64,000 bases of DNA, from contig CM053156.1 of assembly GCA_028571685.1 (NCBI GenBank), positions 89,283,049 through 89,347,048 of the forward strand, read 5' to 3'. Origin of the DNA: Heterohyrax brucei (taxonomy: Eukaryota > Chordata > Mammalia > Hyracoidea > Procaviidae). Positions 20,580-32,454 of the stretch are shown one piece after another. Each line of letters opens with the position of its first letter. Position 1 is the first letter of the stretch. The notes beneath the pieces were generated by a model. The model made no database searches, was not told where the DNA came from, and worked only from the letters and a program-made list of their open reading frames with translations. The position numbers and the translations under genes are program-made.

Positions 20580-21220
20580 ACTGATGCGTGAAGTGCGTGC
20601 TGGGCTCTTATCACGTGTCAGATGAGCAGGCAGAGGCTACAAACACAGCACAAACACGGGGGCCACTATGCAGCTGTCATCAAATGGAGGAAGTAATCGT
20701 GAACTAACTGGACAGAATTTTAGAATGCCGTGTCTTGGGGTAGGAAGATTAAGTATTTTTTTTTAAATCAAAAGCCACCCATCCCAAATCTAATTCCAAA
20801 CAAATTCCAGAGGTGAGACATTTTGGGGAAAGCTAGCAAACTATTTCTAAACTTCACTGGGTAAGATGAGTATCAGAATTTTGAAGAGGAGGAAGAAGAA
20901 GGAGAAAAGGAAGAGACAAGTGTCCTGTCGGATGTCATCTAGTGTGATGTACAAGTGCAGCAGAGGTATTCACAACAGATCAACGGGATGAGGGCCTGTT
21001 CCAGCACAGAAAAGATTTCAGTCTGTCGTTAGACATCATGTCCAGTCAGTGGAGTTGCCGTCAGTACATAAATGGTGATGCACTTACTCAAACATTTGAG
21101 AAAGTGAAAATTATATAAAAATCTCGTCTCTTGACTTAGGTAAACCAAAAAATCCATTAAAATTTAAAACAGAAACTACTAAAATTCTAGAAGAAAATGA
21201 GTTTCATAATATACAATGAC
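20580..21220. other. A+T-rich DNA with L1-like patches
   Basis: 20730-20800 (CTTGGGGTAGGAAGATTAAG) and 21160-21205 (AAATTCTAGAAGAAAATGAG) resemble short pieces of L1 ORF2. A GAGGAGGAAGAAGAAGGAGA tract lies at 20884. Too fragmentary to delimit. Confidence 0.35.
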
Positions 21221-21221
21221 G

Positions 21222-21421
21222 TCGTTTTGGGGTGCTATCAAGTTGATCCAGTGCAGAGTGATCCTACGGGATAGAGTAGAACCTCCCCATAGCATTTCCT
21301 AAGCTAGAACCTTCATGGCAGCGGATCACCAGGTCTTGGCCCACTGATTCATGGGGTGGGTCACAACCACATCCCGTCGTTTGCAGCCGAGCACTTTATC
21401 GTTGCATCACCTGCGCGCCTT
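21222..21421 (-). mobile_element. AfroSINE (long form)
   Basis: Reverse: TATCAAGTTGATCCAGTGCA, GTAGAACCTCCCCATAGCAT, GCAGCGGATCACCAGGTCTT. The head is decayed (GCACTTTATCGTTGCATCAC). Confidence 0.85.
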
Positions 21422-21539
21422 CTGTTGCTTGTAGTGGTCATGGAACCCTGGAATAAATTTAAATAAAACAAAGGTTAAAAATACATGCTGTGAAATATTA
21501 CACAACCATTTAAAAGTACCGATAGATTAGTTGAGTATA

Positions 21540-21850
21540 TAAAGTGGGGGCTATAGTAACCAAGTACTGCAGACTGGGTAGCTTGAGGTTGGAAGCCCCA
21601 CAGGAAGGAGTCAGCTTCCTTGCAGACTCTGGGAGAATCATTCCTGGCTCCTGATGATGAGTAGCAACCCTTGATGTCCCTTGTCTCGTAGATGCATCAC
21701 TCCAATGTCTCCCTCTGTTGTGACATGGCCATCTTCTCCATTTCCTCCTCTGTTGCTGTGAGGAAAAAGTCACACACAATTTGGGATTGTCCTACGGCAG
21801 TGTGACCTCCTGTTCACTGAGTCTATCATGCCCTCCAAATAAAGGCACAT
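21540..21850 (-). mobile_element. Old mammalian interspersed repeat, unnamed
   Basis: AACCAAGTACTGCAGACTGG, GGTTGGAAGCCCCACAGG, TGCATCACTCCAATGTCTCC and GTTGTGACATGGCCATCTTC follow the order of a widespread mammalian repeat (start AxxAAGTACCACAxACTGGGTGGCTT). I cannot recall its family name with confidence. Confidence 0.5.
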
Positions 21851-21902
21851 CCACAGAGTTTAGGACTTGAAAATATTTCATAACTTGAATCTCTAAAACT
21901 TT

Positions 21903-22052
21903 TTGCCGTAAAGTCGATTCTGACTCATAGTGACCCTATAAGATAACACAGAACTGTGTCATAGGGTTCCCAAGGTGCAGCTGGTGGATTTGAACTTTCA
22001 GCCTTTTGGGTTGGCAGCTGAGCTCTTAACGACCATGCCACCCAGCTTTCCT
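21903..22052 (-). mobile_element. AfroSINE (short form)
   Basis: Reverse: CGTAAAGTCGATTCTGACTC, TAGTGACCCTATAAGATAAC, GCAGCTGGTGGATTTGAACT. Well preserved. Confidence 0.92.
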
Positions 22053-22054
22053 AG

Positions 22055-22965
22055 ATACAGGCTATAGCGGTGGATGAAAGAGATGGTCACCACCCTGTGA
22101 AACTTACATTTGGAAGTAAAATCAAAGAACATGTACTACATGTTTCCAGATACATAATATTGCAGGAAAGAGGGTTATGAGCACTTTTGTTTGGATTTCA
22201 ATTACCACTTCATTTAAGAGTAAAATTATTCATAAGACAAAAATCATACTCTCTATTACTACTTCGAGGCATGTTAAATTAAAGATGCACTAGTAAGATT
22301 AACACCTTATTGTCAGTCCTGAACAATAGGGCAGGGAGAAATTTCCACTCCATTCGGGACCTGAATGCAAGAAGCTTTGAGAAAGTTAGCAAAAGGAGTG
22401 AAAGAAGACTCACAATCTGAGCAGAGGGCCAAGGACAAGAGGAGCAGCCTCTCACCTGATGCCCCTCGCCTGGGACCCACAGCCCTGCCTTCTAGAACCT
22501 GTGCCTTTGGGGAGATACGCCAACCAGCCGGGGAGTGGTGCCTCCCCCAAAGGCCAGCAGTCTGAAGGATCTGACCCACACCATCAGAACTTTCCCTCTT
22601 GGATTTACAAGGTTGAGCCCAGGTGCCAGTGACGCCCAGGGATTCTGCGGGAGCCGTGGGAACTCTTCCACCAGGAGAGGAGCCGGCCATAGCCGTTAAG
22701 ATGTCTTGTTCACAAAACACTACAAAATAGCTCTTCATCTGCACCATCACCATGGCGAATATCACCCCAGTGAATTGGGTGTTTGTGTGTTCTGCTGAAA
22801 ACAGTCTCTGTTCTGAAAGACTGGTACCTAAATGAGAACGCTCCGGGGAGCCTAACACCAAATAAAGGGATGGCTCCGTCCCCGCCGCATCTCCACTAAG
22901 GAAGAGAAACGCAGCGCTCATGCTGCCGGCTGCGCCGTCACCCTCTCTGTAGCCTCCTGCCTCTC
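22055..22965. other. Single-copy DNA
   Basis: A 262-codon minus-strand frame (22313-23101) starts in the neighbouring CT tract, giving Arg/Glu-rich low-complexity sequence, and continues without a domain. No gene is supported. Confidence 0.5.
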
Positions 22966-23135
22966 CTTCCTTTCTTCTCTCCCCCTCTTTTTCTCTCTCT
23001 GTCTCTCCTCTCTCTCTCTCTTTCCCTCCCTCTCCTCTCTCTGTTTCTCTCTCTCTGTTTCTGTCTCCCTCTCCTCTTCCCTCTGTCTCTCTGTGTCTCA
23101 CTCTTTCTCTCCAGCTCTCCTCTCTCCCCCTCGCT
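22966..23135. repeat. CT-rich polypyrimidine tract
   Basis: About 170 bp of nearly unbroken C/T on the plus strand (TCTCTCTCTGTCTCTCCTCT and similar), with G as the main interruption. Confidence 0.9.
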
Positions 23136-23538
23136 GTTTCCAGTGTTCAGACTCTCCCAAAGTCGTCGCACCTTCACCGTTAGCTCTGGGCCGAGGGTCC
23201 TACAGAGACACATTCACACGTTTGAAGGGGAAGAAGCCACACACGCTATCACTGGGGACAAGGCAGAGTTTTCAGCAGCCTGAGGCAGCATCACCTAGTT
23301 CTGGAGACAATCAGAAGGGCTCACCATGGCCTGTGTCAACCCAGCAGTGGCAGGAAAATAAAAGGAAAAGTTGGCTTTGTAGAAGGCCTCTCTCACCTAG
23401 GGCTGATGGAGGAACGAGGACGAACTTCCCGAAGGAAGACACCCAGGGGTCTCCGCAGGGAGCTATGGCCCCTGGCCCTGCAGAGGTGGACAGAGGCTTG
23501 GGAGATACACTGTGTCATGGGCTTGGAAAGCTATTAAA
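23136..23538. other. Single-copy DNA
   Basis: A 152-codon plus-strand frame crosses here but begins inside the CT tract and shows no domain. Confidence 0.5.
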
Positions 23539-23539
23539 C

Positions 23540-23650
23540 CACCACCACTGAGTCACTCTGACTCACAGCGACCCTGTAGGACAGAGTACAGCTGCTCCCC
23601 AAGGAGCAGCTGGAGGCCTCGAATTGCTGAGCTTTTGGTCAGCTGATGTG
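23540..23650 (-). mobile_element. AfroSINE fragment
   Basis: Reverse: CACTCTGACTCACAGCGACC, CTGTAGGACAGAGTACAGCT, GAGCAGCTGGAGGCCTCGAA. The tRNA-like end is lost. Confidence 0.75.
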
Positions 23651-23651
23651 G

Positions 23652-24042
23652 CTCTTCACTACCAGAACAACAGGGTTTCCTTGAACACTATTAGGGGCCC
23701 TGTATTGCTGAGGAGGCAGGCCAGCTGGGCACCCACCCGCAGGGGCGGACAGCCCTGTGCTTGGTGGAGGGGGCGAGGCGGGAACAATGCGGGGCACCCC
23801 ATTCTGAGGAGGCAGATGCAGTCCTGGGCGTTCTCCCAGGAAATAAAATCGAGGGAACCCCCATCTTCCAGCAGGGCCCCGAGAGCATGGCATACATTTG
23901 TGGTTACAGCATGTGGATCTTGAGGAGCTAAAGCTGAGGGCTTCTCCCCGGCTCTCAACCCCACCCACTGACTGAATGGCACCTGGTGTCAACCATCACA
24001 TTTGATCCTTCACAGACGTCACTTGTCCTTTCAACAGTCCAT
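23652..24042. other. Single-copy DNA
   Basis: Overlapping frames of 68-117 codons on both strands with no domain. Nothing else seen. Confidence 0.5.
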
Positions 24043-24044
24043 CA

Positions 24045-24372
24045 GGGTAGATAGAACCTGAAGATTGAACATGTGTCTTGGAAAAAGTACAGCCAGAGTG
24101 CTCCTCAGGAGCCAGGATGCCGACACTTTATCTAGCTTACCTTGGATATGCCATCAGGACGGATGAATGCCTGGCAAAGGACATCATGCTTGGTAACGCT
24201 AAGGGTCGGCGAAAAAAGAAGAAGACCCTTAACGAGATAGACGGACAGAGTGCCTTCAGTGACAGTGTCAAACACAGCAGGGATTGCGAGGTGGCGCAGG
24301 AGCAGACAACGTTTTGTTCTGTTGGGCGTGGGGTCGCTATGAGTCAGAGATGACTGACAACACTGAACGGTA
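24045..24372 (+). mobile_element. RTE LINE 3' fragment
   Basis: GTCTTGGAAAAAGTACAGCC, AGAGTGCTCCTCAGGAGCCA, GACATCATGCTTGGTAACGC, and GGGTCGCTATGAGTCAGAGA tail. Its 3' end abuts the start of the next RTE copy. Confidence 0.88.
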
Positions 24373-24375
24373 ACA

Positions 24376-24900
24376 GCATCTGCTGCAGAAGACCTCTTTA
24401 AAGTGTTGAAAAGCTAAGACGTCACCTGGAAGACTAAAGGGCACCTGACCCAAGCCACGGTATTTCCAACCTCCTCCTGGGCATGTGAAAGCTGGACACT
24501 GAATAAGGGGGACCGGAGAAGTGGTGCCTCTGTGTTGCAGCTCTGGTGAAGAATGCTGAATATGCCGGAGACCATCAGGAGAGTGAACAAGTCTGTCTTG
24601 AAATAAGTGCAACCAGAACGCTCACTAGAACCCAGAATGATAAGACGTGGTTTCACTTGAGACGTGGCTTTACATGGGACAAGCGAGGGATCTGGCCCCG
24701 GAGAAGGACATGGTGCTTGGTGACTCAGTGACAGGAAGACCCTCAGCAGGGTGGACTGCACGTGGTGACGGAAACCAGGGGCTCAAGCATCACGACCATG
24801 AGGATGAGGGAAGACCGGGCAGGGCTTCCTTCTGTTGTGCACAGGGTCGCCGAGAGCCAGCAGAGGCCTGACGGCACCTAACAAAAGCAACAACGACAAG
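24376..24900 (+). mobile_element. RTE LINE 3' fragment
   Basis: Starts at CATCTGCTGCAGAAGACCTC, further upstream in the RTE than the previous fragment begins, and ends CGGCACCTAACAAAAGCAAC. The two fragments overlap in consensus positions, so they are separate insertions. Confidence 0.88.
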
Positions 24901-27000
24901 GCATTACTATTATTTCAGTTTGTTTCATCCCTCAGGGCTGTGCGGCCTGTGAGTGGCTGAGCTCCAGCAGAGCCCGACGCCCAGGTGGCAGAGTGAAGTG
25001 GTGCCTCCACTGGAGGTCCCCTCGCCTGGAACGTGCAGGCCCCCCATGCATCCCCCTACTGAGACCTTCTGCAGAGCAGTGCATCACACCAAGGGTCCCC
25101 AGCCCACAAACAGACATCCAGAGGTGAGCGGCAGAACTGATTGTGTACCAGTGTCAGCAGTGGCACGTGGTGGCTTCGGACTGCTGCTAGCTGCTCGCCA
25201 GGCCTGTGCTTTCTGCCCAGAGCGTGCGCAGCTCTCAGGGATGTGGGGAGCTGGGCCCTTTCGCTGCTGCCAGAATCTTAGTTCACAGGAGCCACCAAGG
25301 TGCCAAAGGAGGTACGAAGAGACTCTCTCTCTGGGCTCCTGCTAGCCCAAAAGTCACATTATAGCCTGTCCCCAAATCCTGGCCTCCGGTCTGCCTGATC
25401 CTGAGTAACTAGCTATAATTGGGCCCCCGAGACCACTGCTGCCCCTTCCTCGACCTTGGCTGCGCTCCGCATGCCACTCCCTGGCCCCAGCTCAGTGGCC
25501 TGCAGCCATTGTCGTGAAAGGAGCTGAAGCGGGCCGGCTGACGGGCTGGTGCCGACGCACCCAAGGTGCCGCAGGCTGCAGGGGCATGTGGCCTCAGCCC
25601 CACGGCCACCTGAGTGGTGGCGAGGCCAGAGGCTCGAGTTGCTCCCCTCCATGGCAGGCAGGCGGGAGCTGAAGAGGGAATTGTCACAGGTGGCTTTACC
25701 AAGGAGGCAGCATTCCAGCCAAAGCTGGCAGTGTGAGGAGCACAGGGGTGCTGGCATCTGCAGGCAGAGTCAGCTACGTGGGAAGATGCTGGGGTAGGGG
25801 CAGCTGGGTGGGCGCAGAACAGAGAGGAGGCTGAGATAGGGGGAGGGCCCATGGGGAGGAGAGGAGAATGGGTGGAGGTGAGCTGGGGGCGGAGGCTGAC
25901 CAGGCAGGAGGGGGCAGGGCAGGGCTGTGGTCAGAGATGTTGAGTCCAGGTCCCAGGTGGCAGCGGGTGCACCGTGAGCACATGTGGCTGTTTTTAAATC
26001 TTCCTGTGTTTCTTACTTGCTCTCTTTCTCCTCTGCTGGACTGTCATCACTCAGAAGACAAGGACAAGGCTCACATGTCTCAGCCGTGTCTCCGTGCCCA
26101 CAGGTGGTCATGCCTGTGATCGGCCTCCGCGTGTGTGCACTGAACAAGGAGAACAGACAGTGAACTGCTACGTCGAGGACAAAATGATTTCTGGTACGAA
26201 GGTCAGCCGTAAAGTCAGGGCTGATTAGCAGGAGAGACCAGGGGGGACCCGTCACCCTGGAACAAAGCTGTCACACGCAGTCGTCCCTGAGGGCCACCAA
26301 GGGTTTAAAGGCTGGGCCGACAGCTAGAAAGTGAGCCATGGGAAGCTGCTCAGAGGACAGCTGGGAGGCAGTCCTGGACAGCTGTGTCACACAGGTCACA
26401 GCCTCGGCGTCTCTGTGGGGCAGCTCCACCCTGCACACTCACGGCCACCACAAGTTGGGATCCAATCCACAACAGACAACAACAATGTGCAAAGTGAGGC
26501 GATGTGAGGAGAGAAACAGAGCCAGGGCAGAGACAGAAAGCACGTCCTCACCGCCTGGGCACAGCCCTGCCCAGCGGGACCAGGCTGGCAGAACCCCAGT
26601 CCTCCAGTCACCACCTACGTGCCACGGCACTGGCCCTGGCCTGGAATGTTCCCCTGTCCTTACACTCGCTCCCTCCGTGACCAAGACCTTGCTGGAACCA
26701 CCCTGGAGATGGTTCTGGGAACCATGAGCCCAAATTAAAACAGGCAGGCTTCCCAAGGCAGAATGTGGCCTTCCTGGGGAGGGTGGCACTGCAGGGCTCT
26801 CTGGGTACAGCGAGGCTGCTGGACGCAGCCCAGAGTAGTCAGTGACTGCACCCCGGGGAACAGCAAGCACAGGTCCAGCCTGGGTTGATGGGAGTCAGTC
26901 AGACAAAGGAGTGGGACAGACGGCAGGACCGAGGCTGTGATCAGGTGACAGCAAGTCCACGCTCACTCGTACTGACCTGAACGCCACACGCCTAGCCTTG
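24901..27000. other. GC-rich single-copy DNA
   Basis: Long run free of recognised young repeats. Several 80-150-codon frames on both strands, none with a domain, signal peptide or clear splice context. If any unannotated exon exists it could be here, but I see no support. Confidence 0.45.
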
Positions 27001-27002
27001 CG

Positions 27003-27415
27003 TCACCCCAGCAGTGCTATCACGCTTGAAGCCACGGTGGTAGCCACTGTCCCAATTCCTCTCGCTGAGAATTTCTTGTTTTTCATTGACCGTCGACTTT
27101 GCCAAGCTTGATATCCTCCTCCAGGGGCTGGTCCTGCCGACAATACATCCAAAGTGAGACAATGTCTTGCCATCCTTGCTTCGAAGGAGCGTTCTGGCTG
27201 AACTTCGTCCAAGCCGCATTTGTCCATTCTTCCGGTGCTCCGTGGCAGAGTCGCTATTCTTCTCCGACACTGTAACAGAAAGACACCAGCTCTCCCGGGG
27301 TCTTCCCTTCTCACTGCCCACCTCTCACATGCCCATGAGACGACTGAAAGCACCCTGGCCTGAGTCGTGTGGATCTGGTTCCCCAAGGTGACATCTTAGC
27401 TTTAAGGGGCAAGGT
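27003..27415 (-). mobile_element. RTE LINE 3' fragment
   Basis: Reverse: TATCCTCCTCCAGGGGCTGG, TTGCCATCCTTGCTTCGAAG, GAGCGTTCTGGCTGAACTTC, CTCACATGCCCATGAGACGA, CAAGGTGACATCTTAGCTTT. Minus-strand frames of 109 and 127 codons in this copy are shadows of a decayed ORF2 3' region. Confidence 0.88.
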
Positions 27416-28512
27416 GAGCAGAATTTGGGGGTTTGTAAAGTAGAAAGGATGCGCCAGGTCATCGAAGGAGATACGGCTGCCAGAAGAGCAGGGTCTGGAA
27501 GGGGTGAAGGTCAGAGAGGCGCTGGCAGGTAGGGCTGCGAGGTGGGTGCCCTCTGGCTGCGTGACGCAGAGCCTCTGTGGAGTTTCAGAGGGAAAGGCTC
27601 AGCCTCTCTGAGAAATATGACATTTCCATCCTGACTCTCTCATTTCCCTGACAAGTATAGCTGGCTGCTGTTTTCCTTTCAGAACAGTCACTTGACATTT
27701 TCCCAGGAACACGCTGTTCCTCTGTTCAGGACCATGCTCCCGAAGATTGTTAGCAGGAGTCACTGGGAAGCAAGCTGGTCAACGCGACCCATGGAGGACA
27801 GCAGCAGGAATGACGTACGTCTGCACCACGCGTGCATGTGACGCACCTGCCGGAGAGGCAAGTCACAGTCAGCGTGGGGGCCTTGCTGCTTCTCCAGCTC
27901 GGGCAGGTCATCGTATCAGACGGCCCAGGGGTAGGGGACCCAGCTCCTATCTGCATCTGAGAATGTGCCAGCAGCCTCTCCCTCCCAGGCTCTCAGCGTG
28001 CCGGGAGAGAGGTCCAGATGTTGGAGGGGTGCAGGTTCCTTCAGATTCCCTGGAGGAAGTGGCGTGGTGGGGTTTGAAATGAACACAACCCTATTTCCGG
28101 GAGGTGTAACCCAGGTTGCCACTTGGGGTGTCTTTTCCCGTGGGTGTGCTGGCAGAAAGGACATCGTTGTCTTAGAAGAGCAGGTGGGGATGCTGGAAAC
28201 AGGGCGGAGGCCCAGAGAACCCGGGATGCCCTTGCGGGGTGTGGCCCGCGCGTCCGCCTGGCACTCAGCTCTGTAACACAGCGTCCTCTCTCAGCTCCCA
28301 TGAAGCCCAGTTGGAAACACACTGCAATTAACAGTCCAGCCAACAGCTAGCGGGGGTGGAGGCCAATGCCAGGGCCTCCGCCCCCAGACAGGGTAAGCCG
28401 AGGTGTGCTCTGCAAGGCTGTCTGGGGTCCCCAAAGTACTCGCCACACCTGCTCAAATAGTCCTGTGGCCAGACGGGTTGGTCTTTGTGATTCTCTCACT
28501 AAATCACGAGCT
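27416..28512. other. Single-copy DNA
   Basis: No exon or repeat recognised; frames up to 111 codons overlap on both strands. Confidence 0.45.
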
Positions 28513-28514
28513 CC

Positions 28515-28823
28515 TTACAGTGGTCAATCTGTCATTGTTTGCTGTCACCCACTCGGCCCGTGGCTTGTGGTGACACGGTACAGTAAGATCAGCCGTGGCA
28601 AACCACAGGGTTCCCGCCAGCTGGTCCGTAGACACCACTCGCCAGGCCTTGCTTCCCAGTCCCTTGATCCGGAACTTCCGACAAAGCCTGTCCAGCATCA
28701 CAGTGGCACACAAGCCTCCAGTGACGGACAGGCGGCACCTACTTATGAGATGCACTGGCTGGGAATCAAACCCCGGTCCCCTGCGCAGAAGGACAGAAGT
28801 CAACGACTGAGCAGCTCACCAGG
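28515..28823 (-). mobile_element. tRNA-Gly-derived SINE, copy 1
   Basis: On the minus strand the first 73 nt (28823 to 28751) align with tRNA-Gly: CTGCTCAGTCGTTGAC in the A-box region and a B box GGTTTGATTCC (plus strand 28762-28772), closing CAGCCAGTGCA. The body reads (plus strand) CTGTCCAGCATCACAGTGGC, CACAAGCCTCCAGTGACGGA. The far end, near 28520-28570, recalls a degraded RTE-type tail. Shares head and body with 51845-52097. Not an AfroSINE by sequence. Confidence 0.7.
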
Positions 28824-29118
28824 TTCGAAGTCAGACATTTGGGGAGTGAGCGAACCAGCACCTCCTCCCACAGACACACGCTTCCTGGTGGCAGGCAGCT
28901 AAAACCAGGCCATGTACACAGTCACACAGACGGCACGCTAGCCCATTTTCCCGTCTCGCCTATGAGCACTCTGCCGTATAGGCCTTCTTCTTGTACTGTG
29001 TCAGATTCTGTGACCATCTCTGTAGCCCATTCCTCATCAAACCACAAAAACAAATTGAGAGAGGATGAGTGTGTGCACTGGTCTCTGGGGAGATAATGCA
29101 AGCTGCTCTGGCCATCTG

Positions 29119-29278
29119 GGGAGCCCTGGTGGCACAGAGGTTAAGAGCTCAGCTGCTGACCAATAGGTTGCCAGTTCAAATCCACCACCTGCTCCCTAGA
29201 GCCCTTATAGGGCAGTTAGGCTTCTGTCCTGGGCAGTCACTTTGAGTTAGAATTGACTCAGTGGCAGTGGGTTTGGTC
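29119..29278 (+). mobile_element. AfroSINE (short form)
   Basis: GGAGCCCTGGTGGCACAGAG, TTGCCAGTTCAAATCCACCA, and tail GACTCAGTGGCAGTGGGTTT. Nearly full length. Confidence 0.93.
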
Positions 29279-29279
29279 T

Positions 29280-31113
29280 TGGCTTATCTGTGACTTGGAC
29301 ATGCCTGCACCTTGGACTGAATCCAGCCACAACAGTCAGTGAGATCTGATTTTGTTTTCTATGACACAGGGAAAAAGTGCAGCAGACTTGCTGCTTTGTG
29401 GAGAGGAGCCAGGTGTGGGGGGAAGTCACCCTTCCCAGGTGATGTGTTCTTCAGGCTTCCCCTGCACTTCTAGTGTGGTTGTCAAAATGGGATTCTTGAT
29501 GATGTATTAAATATTAAAGGCTGTGTAGGAGCCAATCCAAATTTTTAGGGCAGCTTTGCTGAATTCATTGACCATCGCAGCCCACGTTCCTTTGCCAACG
29601 GCACTCAGGATTCTGCCTAAATAATAGCACAGTGCCCACACCCTTCAGTTCTTTTCCAGTAGCCCAGATTGGAAGGGAACTGGCTGGCACGACCTTTTCT
29701 CCAGAATGTGGCCTTGTTCATCTTTCTGTCTTCCCATCCACTAAGCTAACTTGTCTTTCTGCCACGACTTCACAGGTTCAAGTTTGGAGGCTGGAGACCA
29801 TTCTCAAGTCAATGCCAGGGTGCAACCCAAAGTTGAACACTTTTCTTTTGAGGCCAAACTTCTAGAGGTCAGTGAGGGAAAATGCCAAACTAGTGAAAGA
29901 CGTCAGAGAAACGAGGAGAAGGCCGTTTCCTCCAGCCTCCGCCACAGTCTCACCTCTACTAATGAAATGCATGGCCGCCAGCTTCCGCTGCTTTTCAGGC
30001 CCTCAGTCAGCTAGCCCATGTATCGTGTCCCCAGACGGGCAGGAGAGAGAGAAGCTGTCCTCAGACTGAAGTTCTCTGAGGGCATCCAGCTCACCTGAAA
30101 GCTGCCTCTTCAGGAGACTGTAGAATGCTGGGAACCAGGGGTGTCCCCAGGGGCAGGTCTGTGGTCCAGAAACTCTCTAAGCAGATGGGGGATGAGACCA
30201 AAGCTGACAGACAAGTGGTCTGTGGAGGATTCCAGTCAACTTTGGTGATGTCAGGGTAGCCGTTTGCTGGCAACATCTGGACAGGTCTGTTTCTCAAGCA
30301 CCACTGGGTGGGAAAGGCCAGTTTCTGCCACAAGGGATGCTGGGAGAATGGACACCACCTGTCTCCTCCCTTCCACATCCTTGTTACTTGGCCAAGTAAG
30401 TGCTGGACAGAGAGAGGAAGGCAGTGCTCAGCCGAGCACAGGTGGGCTTGGCAGAGTGGACAAGGGAGGAAGGGCCAGGGTCGCTGGCACAGGTTGGTGA
30501 CAAAGCAGAGAGGAAGGAGTTGACATTGGCAAATGCCATAACCTGAGACAGCTGGGCTCCCAGCTCTGCTCATGGCTCACGACAGGCATTCACAGCCTCG
30601 GTTCTTTGGGATTATCAGGCCAAGCCAATCAGGGTGCTTAAAAAAGTCGTACCTGGGTCCATTCTGAACAAATTCCATCAGCATCCTTGGAAAGGGTGGC
30701 AAAGCGAAGCTCTGAAAGCCAGACTGAGGTAGTCTCAAGGCCAGGAGGATGACAGGGAGAAGAGGCAGCAGCAGAATTTCATGTGGGACCCTAACCAGAC
30801 CCTAACCGGCAGTGCTCAGTCAGCGCTGCCCCTACCTGAAAGCCCACCTTCCCCAAGCTCCAAGTCAGGGAGACGGGCCTTGCTTGCACAGAACACGTTT
30901 TGGGACCAGGGGCTTGAAGACCCCCAGAGAGATGAGGTTTGCACCCTCCCCCACCCCGGACTGGGGACTTGGAGAGGACACCGGTCCTTCTGTTTCCTCC
31001 ACGCACTGCCCCACCACGGGCCGAGGGGCAGACGCCGGCCGTTCTGGCTCTTCCCTGCTGCTCTGCTCTCGTGAAGACTCAGGGAGCGGTTATTAAACAA
31101 CCACCCTGTCCCC
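29280..31113. other. Single-copy DNA
   Basis: No repeats recognised. Largest open frame is 160 codons (30091-30573, minus), without a domain and opposed by plus-strand frames. Confidence 0.45.
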
Positions 31114-31114
31114 G

Positions 31115-31474
31115 TCGTTGGGTGCCGTCGTGTCCATTCCCGCTCACGGTGACCCCGCGGGACAGAGCAGAGCCGCCCCATGGGGTTTGCTAGGTGGTAG
31201 CCTTTCTCCTTGCAAACCCTCGTGACATAGTGGCTGTGTGTTGTGTCTGCTAACTAGAAGGTCAGCAGTTCCCAACCGCCAGGCGCTCCTCGGAGACTCT
31301 ATGGGGCCGTTCTGCTCTGACCTCTAGGGTTGCTATGAGTTGGACCCGACTCGACGGCAGTGGGTTTGGTCTGGATTTGATTTGAGTCTTTCTCCTGTGG
31401 AGCTGCTGGGTGGGCTCAAATGATCAGCCTTTTGGTTAGCAGCCAAGTGCTTAACCATTGCACCACCAGGCTCC
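31115..31474 (-). mobile_element. AfroSINE split by another AfroSINE
   Basis: Minus-strand SINE in two pieces: 31115-31208 (GGTGCCGTCGTGTCCATTCC, CCGCCCCATGGGGTTTGCTA) and 31379-31474 (CTTTCTCCTGTGGAGCTGCT to TTGCACCACCAGGCTCC). The pieces are adjacent in the SINE consensus. CTTTCTCCT occurs at both break points. Confidence 0.88.
31209..31378 (+). mobile_element. AfroSINE nested in another AfroSINE
   Basis: Plus-strand short form: head CCTCGTGACATAGTGGCTGT, GGTCAGCAGTTCCCAACCGC, tail GTTGCTATGAGTTGGACCCG and CTCGACGGCAGTGGGTTTGG. The flanking CTTTCTCCT is a plausible target duplication, so this insertion is younger than its host. Confidence 0.9.
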
Positions 31475-31475
31475 T

Positions 31476-32452
31476 GACTGTGACTGAGGCACTGGGAATA
31501 TTGGTGAACATGCCAGTCCTGCCCTCTAAGAGCCCAGAGTCTTGCTGAGACAGTAGACGCCGACACAGTGACAATATATTGGTGATTCTTTCCAAAGAGT
31601 GACTTATAATAGCATCCTCAGCTTCCAGATGGCCTTCGAAGAGGACAGCAGGGTAGTCAGAGGTCTTAGAGGACTGAGAAGGCTTGGTGACAGCCTGGGG
31701 CAAGCCAGCAGCAGGCTGGAGGCGGGTGGGCGGACCCTGTGAGAGCTGGCCAGGAGGGGGCAGGAAAGGTGTCTGCAGAGTTGCTGCAACCACTGGGGAG
31801 CATCCACAGGGCCTGGAAAGCTGAGCGAGGACACTGCTGACCCAGAGGCCTCAGGAGAGCCCAGGTCAGGCCTCACTGTGCAGTGGTGGAGCCAGAAGAC
31901 CGGGACCACAGGGCGGCAGCAGAGGGGAGAAGGGCCAGGCAAGGGGCCTGAGCCCCTTCCTCACGGTAGGAGTGAGCTCGCCAGCTAGTGGCCGTTAAGT
32001 CCAGTCCCGCCCGTGACACCCTCACATGTATCAGAGGAGAATTGGCCTCCGCAGGCCTTTCAGTGGCTGTTTTGCAGACCACCAGGCCTTTCCTCCCAGA
32101 CACCTTTCTAACCCCCACCCTTCAGTCAGCAGCCAAAGTGTCCAAGGTTGGTACCACCCGGGGAGTCCCAAGTGAGCACCCTGCATCCTGAGCTCACCCT
32201 GCTGGAGCGAGAGTGAGCCACGTGTTTCCGTGGTGGCCTGTGCTGTCAGCCCCGCAGCAGCGTGTGGCTGGCTGATGCTGTCATTCTCCAAGGTTCACTC
32301 ACAGAATTGCAGAGATCAGAGTTATAAAGACGCTGATGATAAAAGGCAAAACTAAGGGGGAAAACAAGTATTCCATTCAGGTCAGAGTCAATTTCTGATG
32401 GAATCACAGCAAAGAGATCTCGTCGCAAGTCGGGACGACCTGTGCTGTTAGC
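31476..32452. other. Single-copy DNA
   Basis: No gene or repeat recognised. Frames of 110-125 codons on the minus strand lack domains. Confidence 0.45.
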
Positions 32453-32454
32453 TG

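Noticed and set aside
22313-23101. 262-codon minus-strand frame, Arg/Glu-rich start
   Set aside because: The start is the translated CT tract and the remainder shows no recognisable domain.
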